Positions 23,201 to 26,172 of a DNA stretch of 27,419 nt are shown piece by piece (position 1 is the first letter of the stretch; every line of letters starts with the position of its first letter). Origin of the DNA: Pleurobrachia bachei. Its lineage: Eukaryota; Ctenophora; Tentaculata; Cydippida; Pleurobrachiidae. Position numbers and translations under genes: made by a program. The stretch spans positions 2,677-30,095 of the forward strand of contig AVPN01000058.1 in assembly GCA_000695325.1 (NCBI GenBank). The letters run 5' to 3'. The notes beneath the pieces are model-generated. The model made no database searches. It saw nothing but the letters and a program-made list of their open reading frames with translations, and was not told where the DNA came from.

Positions 23201-25430
23201 TCCACACACTATACCGATATCGTTCCCCGGGGAGTTTGGTAAATAGAAGTAAAAGTAAAGTAGAAGTAAATCGAAGTGTGAAACTCACCAACAAGTTTGT
23301 ATCGCGTCCATACATATTTGAAACTGGCTGGTAAAACATTTTCACAGGTCCCCTCACTCTCTAGTAGGGATCTTGGGCGTATGTGGACCCCCTCTCGTTT
23401 CTTGTACAATTCAACTAACGTTTGCCTAGCTAGAAGACCCTCTTTCGCACACCTCGGGGTTGAACAAAACAATGTAACGTAGAGAATAGAAATTAAACTA
23501 ACAAAATGTGTAAGTAAAACAATACAACAAATAAAAAACAACTAATGCAGAAAACCCCACCTTTTTATTGACAGCATCACACGTTTTAACAGCGGTATCA
23601 TAGTTCATAGTGGTTAGCTGTGCTGTGTTGCATGTCCCCGCTGTCCCTTGGAGGCTCAAGGCCCCTGTATATGGACCCTCTCAACATCCACAGGTAACTA
23701 AGTGACGACATGACACACGGATATGGGTTATGGGGGGACATATACCTGCAGGAGTTGGGGGAGTATAGAGCTAGGGTGGACAAGAGTAGAGCTAGGGTGG
23801 GGTTAGGGTTAGATACTGGACATGTATCTGGGGATTGGAGGAGGACAGCGGAACAAGTTACCTTCACAGTTAACGTATGCTAATAGGAACCAAATAACAG
23901 TCTGATGAAATAACATCCCGGAGCTCCCTAATTGTACTGGTACTCGTGGAACTGTCTCACATCTCTTCTGTCCTTGTCAAATGTGCTATAGAGATCAGAA
24001 TAACGTTTTCGACATTTCAAGGAAATTAACTTTTCAACAAGGAAGTTAAACAGATATACATCAGGAAAACCACTTTTATTATCAGATAAGATAATGAAAC
24101 TATGGACAATATCCAAAACATGCTAAGTAAAAAGTCGTTAATTCTAGGACACACAATTAGAAGGGGGGCTGTAAAAGATAATTAATATGTGGTTAAAACG
24201 GAGAATATATAGGGGGAGATTAAAAATTAATAAACGAAGGCATAAATGGGGTTTTGATTTTACCCATCTGTTTAAGTTTGGAAGTTTTTGGATTTTACCA
24301 ACATATTACAATACGATTGGGACCTGAAAAATAAGAAAAATAGACTATGGTCTATCACACGATACGTATGTATACATACATATAATATTATCCATTTACT
24401 AATCAGTGAATGTATTGAGTAATCAATGTATAATTAATGTAGGTAGTCGAGGACTGAGCCCTGAGGACTCCCATGTTAACCTTTATCTACCAGTTTAACG
24501 CCCCCAAATAGTGCCATCTCCATGCTCTAGTCGAGCCCTACCACAACTGATCTTCCATGATATTCCGAGTACTCCGCCTAGTCCAAATAATTTCATCGTC
24601 GTACTGAGTGATCGAAGAATAAAACATAGTGGTAGCTAGCTGAAGCTTTCAGTTACAGTCAAGTGTCAACTGCAACCATCAATTTACAGTACACCTCCTG
24701 CTGCAGTCGGCACCTCCACACACTATACCGATATCGTTCCCCGGGGAGTTTGGTAAATCGAAGTAAAAGTAAAGTAGAAGTAAATCGAAGTGTGAAACTC
24801 ACCAACAAGTTTGTATCGCGTCCACACATATTTGAAACTGGCGGGTAAAATATTTTCACAAGTCCCTTCACTCTCTAGCTCCCTAGAACCCGCATACACC
24901 TGGGGGAGAGCAAAGAACATGTTAAGTTGTAACGTTTGCCTAGCTAGAAGACCCTCTTTCGCACACCTCGGGGTTGAACAAAACAATGTAACGTAGAGAA
25001 TAGAAATTAAACTAACAAAATGTGTAAGTAAAACAATACAACAAATAAAAAACAACTAATGCAGAAAACCCCACCTTTTTATTGACAGCATCACACGTTT
25101 TAACAGCGGTATCATAGTTCATAGTGGTTAGCTGTGCTGTGTTGCATGTCCCCGCACAGGGAACCTCCGAGTTCCGGGGACATATACCTGGGAGAGTTGT
25201 AGGTGAGGTAACTAAGTGACGACATGACACACGGATATGGGTTATGGGGGGACATATACCTGCAGGAGTTGGGGGAGTATAGAGCTAGGGTGGACAAGAG
25301 TAGAGCTAGGGTGGGGTTAGGGTTAGATACTGGACATGTATCTGGGGATTGGAGGAGGACAGCGGAACAAGTTACCTTCACAGTTAACGTATGCTAATAG
25401 GAACCAAATAACAGTCTGATGAAATAACAT
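1..25430 (-). CDS. Giant C-type-lectin / Ig-superfamily transmembrane receptor, 3' end off the window
   Basis: Overall model of a multi-exon gene read on the minus strand; the exons are listed in separate entries. I joined it by finding AG/GT boundaries around domain-like reading frames and checking phase. Product: signal peptide, two C-type-lectin-like domains, several Ig-like domains, one transmembrane helix and a cytoplasmic tail of over 250 residues, about 1000 residues before it leaves the window. Single-pass receptor topology is inferred. Adjoining half-domains complete each other, which random exons would not do: lectin Cys and WI motifs, Ig Cys-Trp-DYYC. Four exon blocks are duplicated and four other gene units sit in its introns. 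Alternative view: two or more neighbouring receptor genes. The phase-0 join of the transmembrane exon to the tail across 2.8 kb is the longest inferred step. No ortholog recognised. Confidence 0.6.
682..769 (+). mobile_element. Palindromic CACGTG repeat (MITE-like), copy 1
   Basis: The family consensus is about 110 bases with ends CAGGAACCGACCGAA / TTCGGTCGGTTCCTG, two CCAATCAG boxes and a central GTCACGTGAC. This copy is cut at its right end. Its edge is 21 bases from the splice donor of the exon ending at 791. Confidence 0.65.
791..930 (-). CDS. Receptor tail exon 4
   Basis: The acceptor CCTACCCACACAG is strong, the donor is GTAGGT, 140 bases, phase 2 to 1. Encodes FSVPLEASYPRSGGGSGGPG and YGGLSRLPPSDLDDAPSIMG. 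It is a flexible Gly/Ser/Pro segment. A palindromic repeat lies 21 bases inside the next intron (682-769). Confidence 0.6.
1111..1278 (-). CDS. Receptor tail exon 3
   Basis: Acceptor TATTGCAG, donor GTACCA, 168 bases, phase 2 in and out. Encodes SKSRENVLMMSPLDENSG, KLKKSNATLSQGNLRSIPPS and SSRSQHNLDR. It is a disordered, Ser/Asn-rich cytoplasmic segment with Ser-Pro sites. The split Arg codons on both sides join cleanly to neighbours. No domain recognised. Confidence 0.55.
1593..1759 (-). CDS. Receptor tail exon 2, with multiplied splice boundaries
   Basis: Phase 0 to 2, 167 bases. Encodes AYDPLHNDPHEDDGYN, then CEPFHPAAGAGGPLSPRYQT and IDYDQQQAAPLFNS. YDPL and YQTI are YxxL/I-type motifs that could recruit SH2 or adaptor proteins if phosphorylated (inference). 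The acceptor with the first ~50 coding bases occurs three times (starts at 1759, 1820, 1967) and the donor end three times (1593, 1562, 1531, each 31 bases apart). Use of 1820 or 1967 gives YDPL followed by an early stop. Confidence 0.55.
1829..1889. repeat. 28-base tandem repeat in a tail intron
   Basis: Two copies of a unit starting GGGAGATGGTGTGGGGAAGA, between the duplicated acceptors of tail exon 2. Confidence 0.7.
1992..2080 (+). mobile_element. Palindromic CACGTG repeat, copy 2
   Basis: Same orientation as copy 1 (CCAATCAGAACTCG then CACGTG then CCAATCAGGGACC). It ends 22 bases from the donor of the exon ending at 2103. Right end missing. Confidence 0.65.
2103..2201 (-). CDS. Receptor tail exon 1
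   Basis: Acceptor CCTCCTCAG, donor GTGAGT, 99 bases, phase 0 in and out. Encodes VDGVGSMYSMSTVPRAKLKN and FEDMYDDGVVN, with two tyrosines in acidic or Ser-rich surroundings. Its phase matches both the transmembrane exon and the next tail exon. A palindromic repeat lies about 20 bases inside the following intron. The intron before it (2202-5034) holds the secreted peptide gene and the cathepsin pseudogene. Confidence 0.55.
2202..2640. other. Intronic stretch without a clear gene
   Basis: Receptor intron on the minus strand and upstream flank of the secreted peptide gene on the plus strand. Reading frames here have no domain or splice support. Confidence 0.5.
2648..2655 (+). promoter_or_regulatory. 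TATA box of the secreted peptide gene
   Basis: TATTTAAA about 75 bases before the start codon, followed by a CA-rich leader (ACAACAACAACATCAC). Also antisense within the receptor intron. Confidence 0.55.
2726..3296 (+). CDS. Small secreted peptide, two exons, nested antisense in a receptor intron
   Basis: Exon 1 (2726-2788) encodes MKTFILALVALFAVASASP-IQ, a strong signal peptide, with donor GTATGT. Exon 2 (3081-3296) follows a CTCTATTCAG acceptor and encodes VEERDIIAMVIEMLKGFICN, MQEERIEERGIFDMIIN, TFLCDGDKPDPVPVPTDAP and a Pro-rich end at TAA. Total 92 residues: two acidic helices with one Cys each and a Pro tail. TATTTAAA at 2648-2655 is a good TATA box, about 75 bases upstream of the ATG, followed by a CA-rich leader. 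No family recognised. The intron holds several copies of a unit with CACCATTTGACA-CTAACATG. Confidence 0.75.
3570..4687 (-). pseudogene. Cathepsin L-like cysteine protease, decayed
   Basis: Starts MKFFPIICILGVTLG (signal peptide), then a propeptide with FKAEEGLRFG and EAEKQQYLGLN. The mature enzyme has GAVTPVKNQGTCGSCWTFG (catalytic Cys), NHTVTAVGY (catalytic His) and KNSWGGRWGDHGF (catalytic Asn), so the papain-family triad is still readable. Breaks: a stop-rich frame change near 4530 next to an orphan GTAAGT donor, TGA near 4143 where Trp is expected after GCHGG, a one-base slip at a G run near 4075, and TAG at about 3918 within NYFQ-YSSGI. A Cys-rich extension ends at TAG 3572-3570. AATAAA lies at 3471-3466. 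It has no internal introns, so retrocopy decay is possible. Confidence 0.75.
5035..5174 (-). CDS. Receptor transmembrane exon
   Basis: Phase 1 to 0, 140 bases. Encodes WLIIGGVIVALLIIMILI followed by five cysteines and a basic stop-transfer segment RKNRKLKEEVEYQREVLSQ. This is a single-pass membrane helix with probable palmitoylated cysteines. The next exon must start in phase 0; the first such exon with good sites on this strand is 2201-2103. If the intron is retained the frame runs about 30 more residues to a stop, which could give a short-tail form. Confidence 0.7.
5398..5956 (-). CDS. Receptor membrane-proximal Ig domain (two exons)
   Basis: Exon 5956-5790 encodes VWSKKIPLVVYAGEFIGYNV, then QLQVGCAVWAYPQPDVTIMV (Ig strand B-C, Cys then Trp). 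Exon 5566-5398 encodes RVKLRVEITGNVTHVTYQF, then EAVQVRCAARNKVAPREV (strands E-F with the second Cys). It ends in phase 1 at a perfect GTAAGT. The acceptor consistent with phase is GATAGAG at 5567; the neighbouring TAG acceptor two bases earlier would shift the frame. A degraded repeat of this boundary lies near 5718. NVT gives a potential N-glycosylation site. Confidence 0.65.
6115..6198 (-). CDS. Receptor Ig strand exon (DYYC), copy A
   Basis: 84 bases, phase 1 in and out, with acceptor TTTTCAG and donor GTATAC. Encodes STKLTVHNSTDSMDYYCYLR, the strand E-F-G end of an Ig domain whose first half is the exon pair at 10081/9815 or 11770/11497. The following exon (5956) begins GT-AAA, giving a Gly-Lys join. 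This copy sits next to intact downstream exons and is the one expected in the mature receptor. Confidence 0.6.
6269..7335 (-). pseudogene. Nested discoidin-like gene, copy A, lacking its signal peptide
   Basis: The F5/8C domain (7335-6923) is complete here, including DDPDPGELRFNGTRIFVNG, which is scrambled in copy B. Upstream of TEKFISGKFW the sequence switches to a receptor Ig exon (7457 leftward) in a different frame, so the signal peptide is gone and the hybrid exon reaches a stop soon after the junction. Later small exons are 6440-6388 and 6295-6269 (stop TAA). Exon 6440-6388 is exactly three bases longer than its partner at 7882-7833, as expected for coding sequence. The junction marks an unequal crossover at GGCACACCCC. 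Confidence 0.5.
7618..7701 (-). CDS. Receptor Ig strand exon (DYYC), duplicate copy B
   Basis: An 84-base exon, phase 1 in and out, encoding EFYKASTKLTVHNSTDTMDY and then YCYLRVS. Placed after the exon ending ERYEVSGNFVN it completes an Ig domain with Cys, Trp-Trp and DYYC in the right order. It differs from 6198-6115 mainly by Thr for Ser before MDYYC. The downstream exon on this copy (7457 leftward) is chimeric, so this copy may not lead to a proper transcript. Confidence 0.5.
7734..8812 (-). CDS. Nested secreted F5/8 type C (discoidin-like) protein, copy B, broken by a 50-base block
   Basis: Starts at 8812 with MFMLFGLFLVSLASP, a signal peptide, then a galactose-binding-like F5/8C domain: KFWSHYENMTADHAFDNDMS, NAVWMTLQTEDEALFSGFLI, FPWYLVGCSEPLRGNNVTLV, CIFMREIWAYEPDYP. 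Exon 1 is 8812-8320 (donor GTATTA). Proposed later exons are 7882-7833 (VPCKLYCTKVE) and 7760-7734, which ends in TAG after eight codons; both copies keep a stop there (TAG/TAA). Bases 8500-8549 are the unreversed complement of the sister copy and create a TGA at 8509-8507. It lies in a receptor intron, same strand. The domain exon could also splice in phase to the Ig exon at 5956. Confidence 0.55.
8500..8549. other. 50-base unreversed complement block, in the discoidin exon
   Basis: Starts TCTAGGATCATGGCAACTTG. Base for base it is the complement, same direction, of 7108-7157 (AGATCCTAGTACCGTTGAAC...). The flanks align normally. The sister copy is open reading frame; this one is not. Confidence 0.9.
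8813..9494. other. Upstream region of the discoidin gene, no gene seen
   Basis: AT-rich intron sequence that would include the promoter of the nested discoidin gene. No clear TATA box. Repeated phrases such as CAGGCCAATG-TCTGA (near 9204 and 9262) are the only pattern noticed. Confidence 0.5.
9495..9554. repeat. GA-rich run next to a (CT)n run
   Basis: A GAGAGCGAGGGAGAGAGCGA stretch is followed by about 29 bases of CT repeats. The two can pair as a hairpin. The sister unit has only GA repeats (11206-11236). Confidence 0.6.
9701..11013 (-). CDS. Receptor Ig-pair cassette, copy A (four exons)
   Basis: Exons 11013-10893, 10453-10299, 10081-10014 and 9815-9701 have the same lengths and phases as copy B (121, 155, 68, 115). 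Joining copy B directly to copy A stays in frame but leaves the second Ig of copy B without its strand F half. Use of one copy per transcript gives well-formed domains. The last two exons and their introns are nearly identical to copy B, including an internal pogo-like MITE. The first two exons have diverged at silent sites, suggesting gene conversion with an edge at the palindromic repeat. Confidence 0.65.
9839..9937. mobile_element. 99-bp pogo-like MITE in an Ig intron, copy A
   Basis: Starts CAGTTGGACCCCGATTTAAC, ends GGTCTGACTC, flanked by TA on both sides. It is 23 bases upstream of the acceptor of the exon starting at 9815. Shared with the sister cassette, so inserted before that duplication. 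Confidence 0.75.
10207..10292 (+). mobile_element. Palindromic CACGTG repeat, copy 3
   Basis: The left end CAGGAACCGACAGAA is present and the right end is truncated at GGGACCAGTAT. The minus-strand donor GTAAGATACTGGTCCC of the exon ending at 10299 overlaps the element's edge, so the element appears to supply part of the splice site. Confidence 0.65.
10797..10820. repeat. (CA)n microsatellite
   Basis: ACACACAC run in the intron between Ig exons of copy A; absent from copy B. Confidence 0.8.
11383..12664 (-). CDS. Receptor Ig-pair cassette, copy B (four exons)
   Basis: Exons: 12664-12544 (phase 1 to 2), 12142-11988 (2 to 1), 11770-11703 (1 to 0) and 11497-11383 (0 to 1). The first two form one Ig domain: VSVPANSNSSLSCELKE, IPPTRVDW, DAYTCKFTWENGDVISKTI. 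The last two open a second: TRAEMFCSYQQ, EPLWWERGYPGVKV, GERYEVSGNFVN. The second domain needs a strand F exon, and 7701-7618 or 6198-6115 (MDYYCYLRVS) fits in phase. Compared with copy A, the first domain has 19 silent changes and one Asn/Asp change. Confidence 0.65.
11521..11626. mobile_element. 106-bp pogo-like MITE in an Ig intron, copy B
   Basis: Same insertion as 9839-9937, with a small internal duplication of GGTGCCG. TA at 11519-11520 and 11627-11628. Confidence 0.75.
11896..11981 (+). mobile_element. Palindromic CACGTG repeat, copy 4
   Basis: Duplicate of copy 3 in the sister cassette, one base different, at the donor of the exon ending at 11988. Confidence 0.65.
12913..13066 (-). 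CDS. Receptor exon 12: Ig-like half domain with a frame slip
   Basis: The acceptor is CTCCCCAG and the donor is GTAAGT. The first part reads LHDPSPDNLPGNNNTQCCRR and IVTLDVGTICHMK. After a one-base change of frame the end reads QPGASYTGMVRVIVYG, an Ig-like strand F-G in which YTG replaces the usual YxC. It enters and leaves in phase 1 if one base is removed. The acceptor-proximal sequence (GGGTCGTGTAG-TTGAACTG) is repeated in degraded form at about 13104, 13243 and 13320. It may be a decaying exon or carry a sequencing error. Confidence 0.4.
13080..14440. other. Long intron between receptor exons 11 and 12, no gene seen
   Basis: Contains degraded repeats of the exon 12 acceptor (13104-13340) and the GT-rich run. 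No exon with both splice sites and a domain-like frame was found, although an Ig first half would be expected here. Confidence 0.45.
13656..13702. repeat. (GT)n-rich stretch
   Basis: TGTGTATGTGTGTGTGTGTG then degenerate CGTG/TGTG units. Intronic. Confidence 0.7.
14447..14490. mobile_element. Solo pogo-like terminal repeat
   Basis: CAGTCGGACCCCAATTTACC after TA; no matching right end seen within 500 bases. On the minus strand it contains a possible donor GTAAATTGGGG at 14465. Confidence 0.45.
14618..14689 (-). CDS. Receptor exon 11: shared Ig strand F-G exon, GC donor proposed
   Basis: Encodes YTCMLLTSYDQ and YKTASIDVYG, the end of an Ig domain. It starts in phase 1. Other Ig ends in this gene (VIAFG, VIVYG) stop in phase 1 after a Gly half-codon; here the same place reads G followed by GCAAGT, so a GC-AG intron is likely, giving 72 bases. 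A rival GT donor at 14466 would add 50 residues and lies inside a pogo-like terminal repeat; it is less domain-like. This is the only copy of the exon, placed where both cassettes could use it. Confidence 0.55.
14708..14935. repeat. Imperfect hairpin element with CRE-like TGACGTCA motifs
   Basis: The arm ACGTTATCAAAACGTCTTGC...GAATTCCTGTTGGTTG pairs with GTCAACCAGGAATCACCGCCG...TTTTTGATGAGCGTTATGAC. TGACGTCA occurs on both flanks and AAATTATACA is directly repeated outside the arms, possibly a target duplication. It lies 5' of exon 11 in the same intron as the large palindrome. Confidence 0.45.
15085..15180. repeat. CT-rich low-complexity stretch
   Basis: A long pyrimidine run on the plus strand inside the exon 10-11 intron. 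No coding signal. Confidence 0.7.
15236..16231. repeat. Large inverted repeat (about 290-bp arms) around an assembly gap
   Basis: The left arm 15236-15531 and right arm 15945-16231 are reverse complements with a few changes, starting AATCATAGCGCTGGCAAGCG. The gap of 44 N (15901-15944) touches the right arm. The left interior contains two ~68-base direct repeats with AAATCGGAGTTACGGTT (15492 and 15821). It sits in a receptor intron between exons 10 and 11. It could be a foldback transposon with long terminal inverted repeats or a palindrome the assembler could not close. Confidence 0.75.
16306..16370 (-). mobile_element. Palindromic CACGTG repeat, copy 5 (shortened)
   Basis: Opposite orientation. 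The core has changed to GTCACTTGAC. The donor GTTAGTTGACAACCAAT of the exon ending at 16374 runs into the element's CCAAT arm. Confidence 0.55.
16374..17478 (-). CDS. Receptor exons 7-10, cassette copy A: lectin domain 2 end plus Ig start
   Basis: Exons 17478-17369, 17102-16975, 16682-16596 and 16499-16374 have the same lengths (110, 128, 87, 126) and phases as cassette B. Every encoded residue is the same. Exon 10 ends AAA-A. The exon at 14689 begins AG-TAC-ACC-TGT, giving the join DKKYTCMLLTSYDQ, a standard Ig strand E-F. B then A in one transcript would break frame (phase 1 out, phase 0 in), so the pair looks built for either/or use, or one copy is a mis-assembled allele. Intron 16683-16974 has a three-unit minisatellite rich in TTACCATGGTTAC. 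Confidence 0.7.
16862..16975. repeat. Minisatellite with TTACCATGGTTAC palindrome
   Basis: Three units of about 35 bases (CATGTTACCATGGTTACCCC-ACACAACTCA). It abuts the donor of the exon ending at 16975. The sister cassette keeps two units (about 18976-19023). Confidence 0.7.
17254..17362 (-). mobile_element. Palindromic CACGTG repeat, copy 6 (full length)
   Basis: 109 bases with both terminal inverted repeats (CAGGAACCGATCGAA and TTCGGTCGGTTCCTG). It ends one base before the GTAAG donor of the exon ending at 17369. No clear target duplication. Confidence 0.7.
17480..18490. other. Spacer between the two cassettes
   Basis: Holds upstream sequence shared by both cassettes and the pogo-like remnant. 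A possible short exon encoding DGETAHLEV (near 17590) has a diverged partner DGETDHLEV (near 19560), but its phase does not match the next exon, so I did not add it. Confidence 0.4.
18178..18420. mobile_element. Pogo-like terminal repeat and probable internal remnant
   Basis: CAGTCGGACCCCGATTTACC at 18178 is followed by a G-run and a unique AT-rich stretch that interrupts the cassette duplication. No full transposase frame is visible. The right end is not identified. Confidence 0.4.
18500..18571 (-). mobile_element. Palindromic CACGTG repeat, copy 7
   Basis: Counterpart of copy 5. It has both CCAAT boxes and GTCACGTTAC. The donor GTAAGTAAGCAACCAATCAG of the exon ending at 18576 lies inside the element's arm, where the family consensus reads AAGTAAACAACCAATCAG. 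Confidence 0.65.
18576..19487 (-). CDS. Receptor exons 7-10, cassette copy B: lectin domain 2 end plus Ig start
   Basis: Four exons: 19487-19378 (phase 0 to 2), 19163-19036 (2 to 1), 18940-18854 (1 to 1) and 18701-18576 (1 to 1). The first two complete the lectin fold: QNMELATPYTN, DAWINYN, EPWEEDYCVKVNVEN, CTIRLDVVCSSHG. The next two open an Ig domain: QPAQVSCKCSQC, EWTDGITVW, SSILTLSHTTIDK. The Ig strand F exon is missing nearby; the only match is 14689-14618, beyond cassette A. The encoded protein is identical to cassette A despite about 35 base differences. A palindromic repeat abuts two of the donors (19378 and 18576). Confidence 0.7.
19253..19365 (-). mobile_element. Palindromic CACGTG repeat, copy 8 (nearly full length)
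   Basis: Counterpart of copy 6, both ends present with changes. It ends 7 bases before the GTAAG donor of the exon ending at 19378. Confidence 0.65.
20270..21553 (+). pseudogene. Rhodopsin-like seven-helix receptor with in-frame stops, antisense in a receptor intron
   Basis: One frame runs from ATG 20270 to TAG 21551-21553, interrupted by TAG 20687, TAA 20702 and TAG 21101. The N-terminal 139 residues (MSDMNQNDWNAMIDALKAG...) are soluble and unfamiliar. After 20708 come helix-2-like VKRLRDYITLILGLLSSVF, helix 3 with AEIYAYQLVMVLRPFYF in the DRY position, helix 4, then after the stop helix 5 (EIFICAASLSLSTAITLIYV), helix 6 and helix 7 with NEFIGIIG where NPxxY is usual. A helix 1 is not visible between the two segments. 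Intronless. AATAAA is at 22096-22101. The stops could be real decay or scrambled blocks (see findings). Confidence 0.5.
21571..21618 (+). other. Stem-loop after the receptor-like ORF
   Basis: AACTCTGGCTCAT occurs twice directly (21571, 21586) and once inverted (ATGAGCCAGAGTT, 21606-21618). The second and third copies form a 13-bp stem with a 7-base loop, 18 bases after the ORF's end. Function unknown. Confidence 0.6.
21708..21762. repeat. 12-base tandem repeat (TTTGCGTTTTAG)n
   Basis: About four units, the first slightly changed (GCGTTTAAG). It lies 3' of the receptor-like ORF. Confidence 0.75.
21763..22272. other. Intron sequence, no gene seen
   Basis: AT-rich; includes the AATAAA at 22096 and a CAAA-rich run near 22235. 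Confidence 0.5.
22273..22376 (-). CDS. Receptor exon 6: start of C-type-lectin-like domain 2
   Basis: Encodes QYDKDNVVGCGGEYYWISSR and then DLKFDQAVTHCKQ. This is the canonical opening of a C-type lectin domain: Cys, an aromatic strand, and a Glu/Gln-Ala-x-x-x-Cys helix. It enters in phase 1 and leaves in phase 0 at GTAGAG. The first exon of each downstream cassette begins in phase 0 with QNMELATPYTN, which continues the lectin helix, so this exon can splice to either cassette. The 2.8-kb intron that follows holds the plus-strand receptor-like ORF at 20270-21553. Confidence 0.6.
22536..22674 (-). CDS. Receptor exon 5: end of lectin-like domain 1, with a one-base slip
   Basis: The acceptor is CCACCAG at 22675 and the donor is GTAAGT. 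The first half reads DFPLFIMGDIAESLGK. The second half, in another frame, reads ITYCAGLNQQGVFKVAACSW followed by a Cys-containing end, typical of the last disulphides of a C-type lectin fold. The frame change falls at a run of four identical bases near 22628. The exon is 139 bases, and one added base would make all phases fit, so a sequencing or assembly deletion is likely. A true frameshift would truncate the receptor early. Confidence 0.5.
22675..23098. other. Intron sequence left of the 5' duplication, no gene seen
   Basis: Small repeats such as GGGAGAGACA (about 22717, 22789) and CTAGATAACTAGTAGATAGC. No exon supported. Confidence 0.5.
23366..23415. other. 50-base unreversed complement block, receptor exon 3 duplicate
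   Basis: AGGGATCTTGGGCGTATGTG... is the unreversed complement of TCCCTAGAACCCGCATACAC... in the intact copy (about 24880-24929). It removes the acceptor. Confidence 0.9.
23642..23691. other. 50-base unreversed complement block, receptor exon 2 duplicate
   Basis: TGTCCCTTGGAGGCTCAAGG... is the unreversed complement of ACAGGGAACCTCCGAGTTCC... at 25156-25205. Flanks align on both sides. Confidence 0.9.
24247..24296. other. 50-base unreversed complement block, upstream region
   Basis: TGGGGTTTTGATTTTACCCA... against ACCCCAAAACTAAAATGGGT... at 25761-25810: every one of 50 positions is complementary in the same direction. I cannot tell which copy is original here. Confidence 0.9.
24438..24486. 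other. 49-base unreversed complement block at the MITE empty site
   Basis: TGTAGGTAGTCGAGGACTGA... is the unreversed complement of ACATCCATCAGCTCCTGACT... at 25952-26000. It ends exactly where the MITE sits in the other copy. Confidence 0.85.
24695..24899 (-). CDS. Receptor exons 3 and 4: middle of lectin-like domain 1
   Basis: Exon 3 is 24899-24803, after a CTCTCCCCCAG acceptor. It encodes ESEGTCENILPASFKYVWTR and ends in phase 1 at GTGAGT. Exon 4 is a proposed 28-base exon, 24722-24695, encoding VCGGADCSR (phase 1 to 2). Its acceptor has a poor pyrimidine tract, so it is the less certain one. Joined to exon 5 it gives a continuous lectin-like core. In the sister copy near 23.2 kb exon 4 is two bases shorter and out of phase, which suggests this copy is the working one. 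Confidence 0.45.
25075..25259 (-). CDS. Receptor exon 2: start of C-type-lectin-like domain 1
   Basis: Two tandem acceptors are possible, each reading CAG then GTATATGTCCCC: one gives an exon from 25259, the other from 25187. They are 72 bases apart and both in frame, so the choice adds or removes 24 residues. The shared part contains CPRNSEVPCAGTC and NYDTAVKTCDAVNKK, resembling the start of a C-type lectin fold (an Ala-x-x-x-Cys helix after a tyrosine strand). It enters in phase 1, ends in phase 0 and has donor GTGGGG. The sister copy (to 23561) carries a scrambled 50-base block. Confidence 0.55.
25376..25430 (-). CDS. Receptor exon 1: start codon and signal peptide
   Basis: Begins at the ATG whose complement is at 25428-25430 and encodes MLFHQTVIWFLLAYVNC, a short hydrophobic secretion signal, then the first base of a Gly codon (phase 1). 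The donor is GTAACT. The next acceptor (25259 or 25187) starts in the matching phase. An almost identical exon lies 1514 bases away at 23862-23916, so the gene has two candidate first exons. No TATA box is evident upstream. Confidence 0.6.
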
Positions 25431-25999
25431 CCCGGAGCTCCCTAATTGTACTGGTACTCGTGGAACTGTCTCACATCTCTTCTGTCCTTGTCAAATGTGC
25501 TATAGAGATCAGAATAACGTTTTCGACATTTCAAGGAAATTAACTTTTCAACAAGGAAGTTAAACAGATATACATCAGGAAAACCACTTTTATTATCAGA
25601 TAAGATGATGAAACTATGGACAATATCCAAAACATGCTAAGTAAAAAGTCGTTAATTCTAGGACACACAATTAGAAGGGGGGCTGTAAAATATAATTAAT
25701 ATGTGGTTAAAAAGGAGAATTTATAGGGGGAGATTAAAAATTAATAAACGAAGGCATAAAACCCCAAAACTAAAATGGGTAGACAAATTCAAACCTTCAA
25801 AAACCTAAAAACCAACATATTACAATACGATTGGGACCTGAAAAATAAGAAAAATAGACTATGGTCTATCACACGATACGTATGTATACATACATATAAT
25901 ATTATCCATTTACTAATCAGTGAATGTATTGAGTAATCAATGTATAATTAAACATCCATCAGCTCCTGACTCGGGACTCCTGAGGGTACAATTGGAAAT
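25431..25999. promoter_or_regulatory. Upstream region of receptor exon 1 (right copy)
   Basis: Contains the 5' leader and probably the promoter. A short upstream frame starts MFWILSIVSLSYLIIK in the left copy (from 24121), one residue different here. ATACGTATGTATACATACAT (25875) is a near palindrome. No TATA box assigned. Confidence 0.35.
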
Positions 26000-26000
26000 A

Positions 26001-26172
26001 CAGTCGGACCCCGATTTAGTGACCCCCGATTTAGTGACACCACGATTTAGTGACAGGGTAAATTTCCCCCGATATAGGAAATTAACGGTATTTGACCCCG
26101 ATTCAGTGGCCACCCCGATTTAGTGCCCAAAACCCTTTCCCCCGAGGATGTCACTAAATCGGGGTCCGACTG
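26001..26172. mobile_element. 172-bp pogo-like MITE with TA target duplication
   Basis: Ends CAGTCGGACCCCGATTTAG / CTAAATCGGGGTCCGACTG, flanked by TA at 25999-26000 and 26173-26174. The inside repeats CCCCGATTTAGTG several times. TIR sequence and TA duplication fit Tc1/mariner-pogo type elements. The sister duplicate lacks it (empty site near 24486). Confidence 0.85.

Larger units (their letters stand above)
23289..23916 (-). pseudogene. Duplicate of receptor exons 1-3, disrupted
   Basis: A second signal-peptide exon (23916-23862, same MLFHQTV start) is followed by copies of exon 2 (ending 23561) and exon 3 (ending 23289). Two 50-base stretches, 23366-23415 and 23642-23691, equal the unreversed complement of the intact copy. 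They destroy the CCCCCAG acceptor of exon 3 and one acceptor of exon 2. The exon 4 copy near 23.2 kb is two bases short. As given it cannot make the receptor. If the two blocks are data errors, it would be a near-perfect alternative 5' end apart from exon 4. Confidence 0.5.

Noticed and set aside
23928-24116. 62-residue frame upstream of the signal-peptide exon, identical in both duplicates (also 25442-25630)
   Set aside because: It has no ATG at its start (TTG) and lies in the 5' leader; identity reflects the recent duplication.
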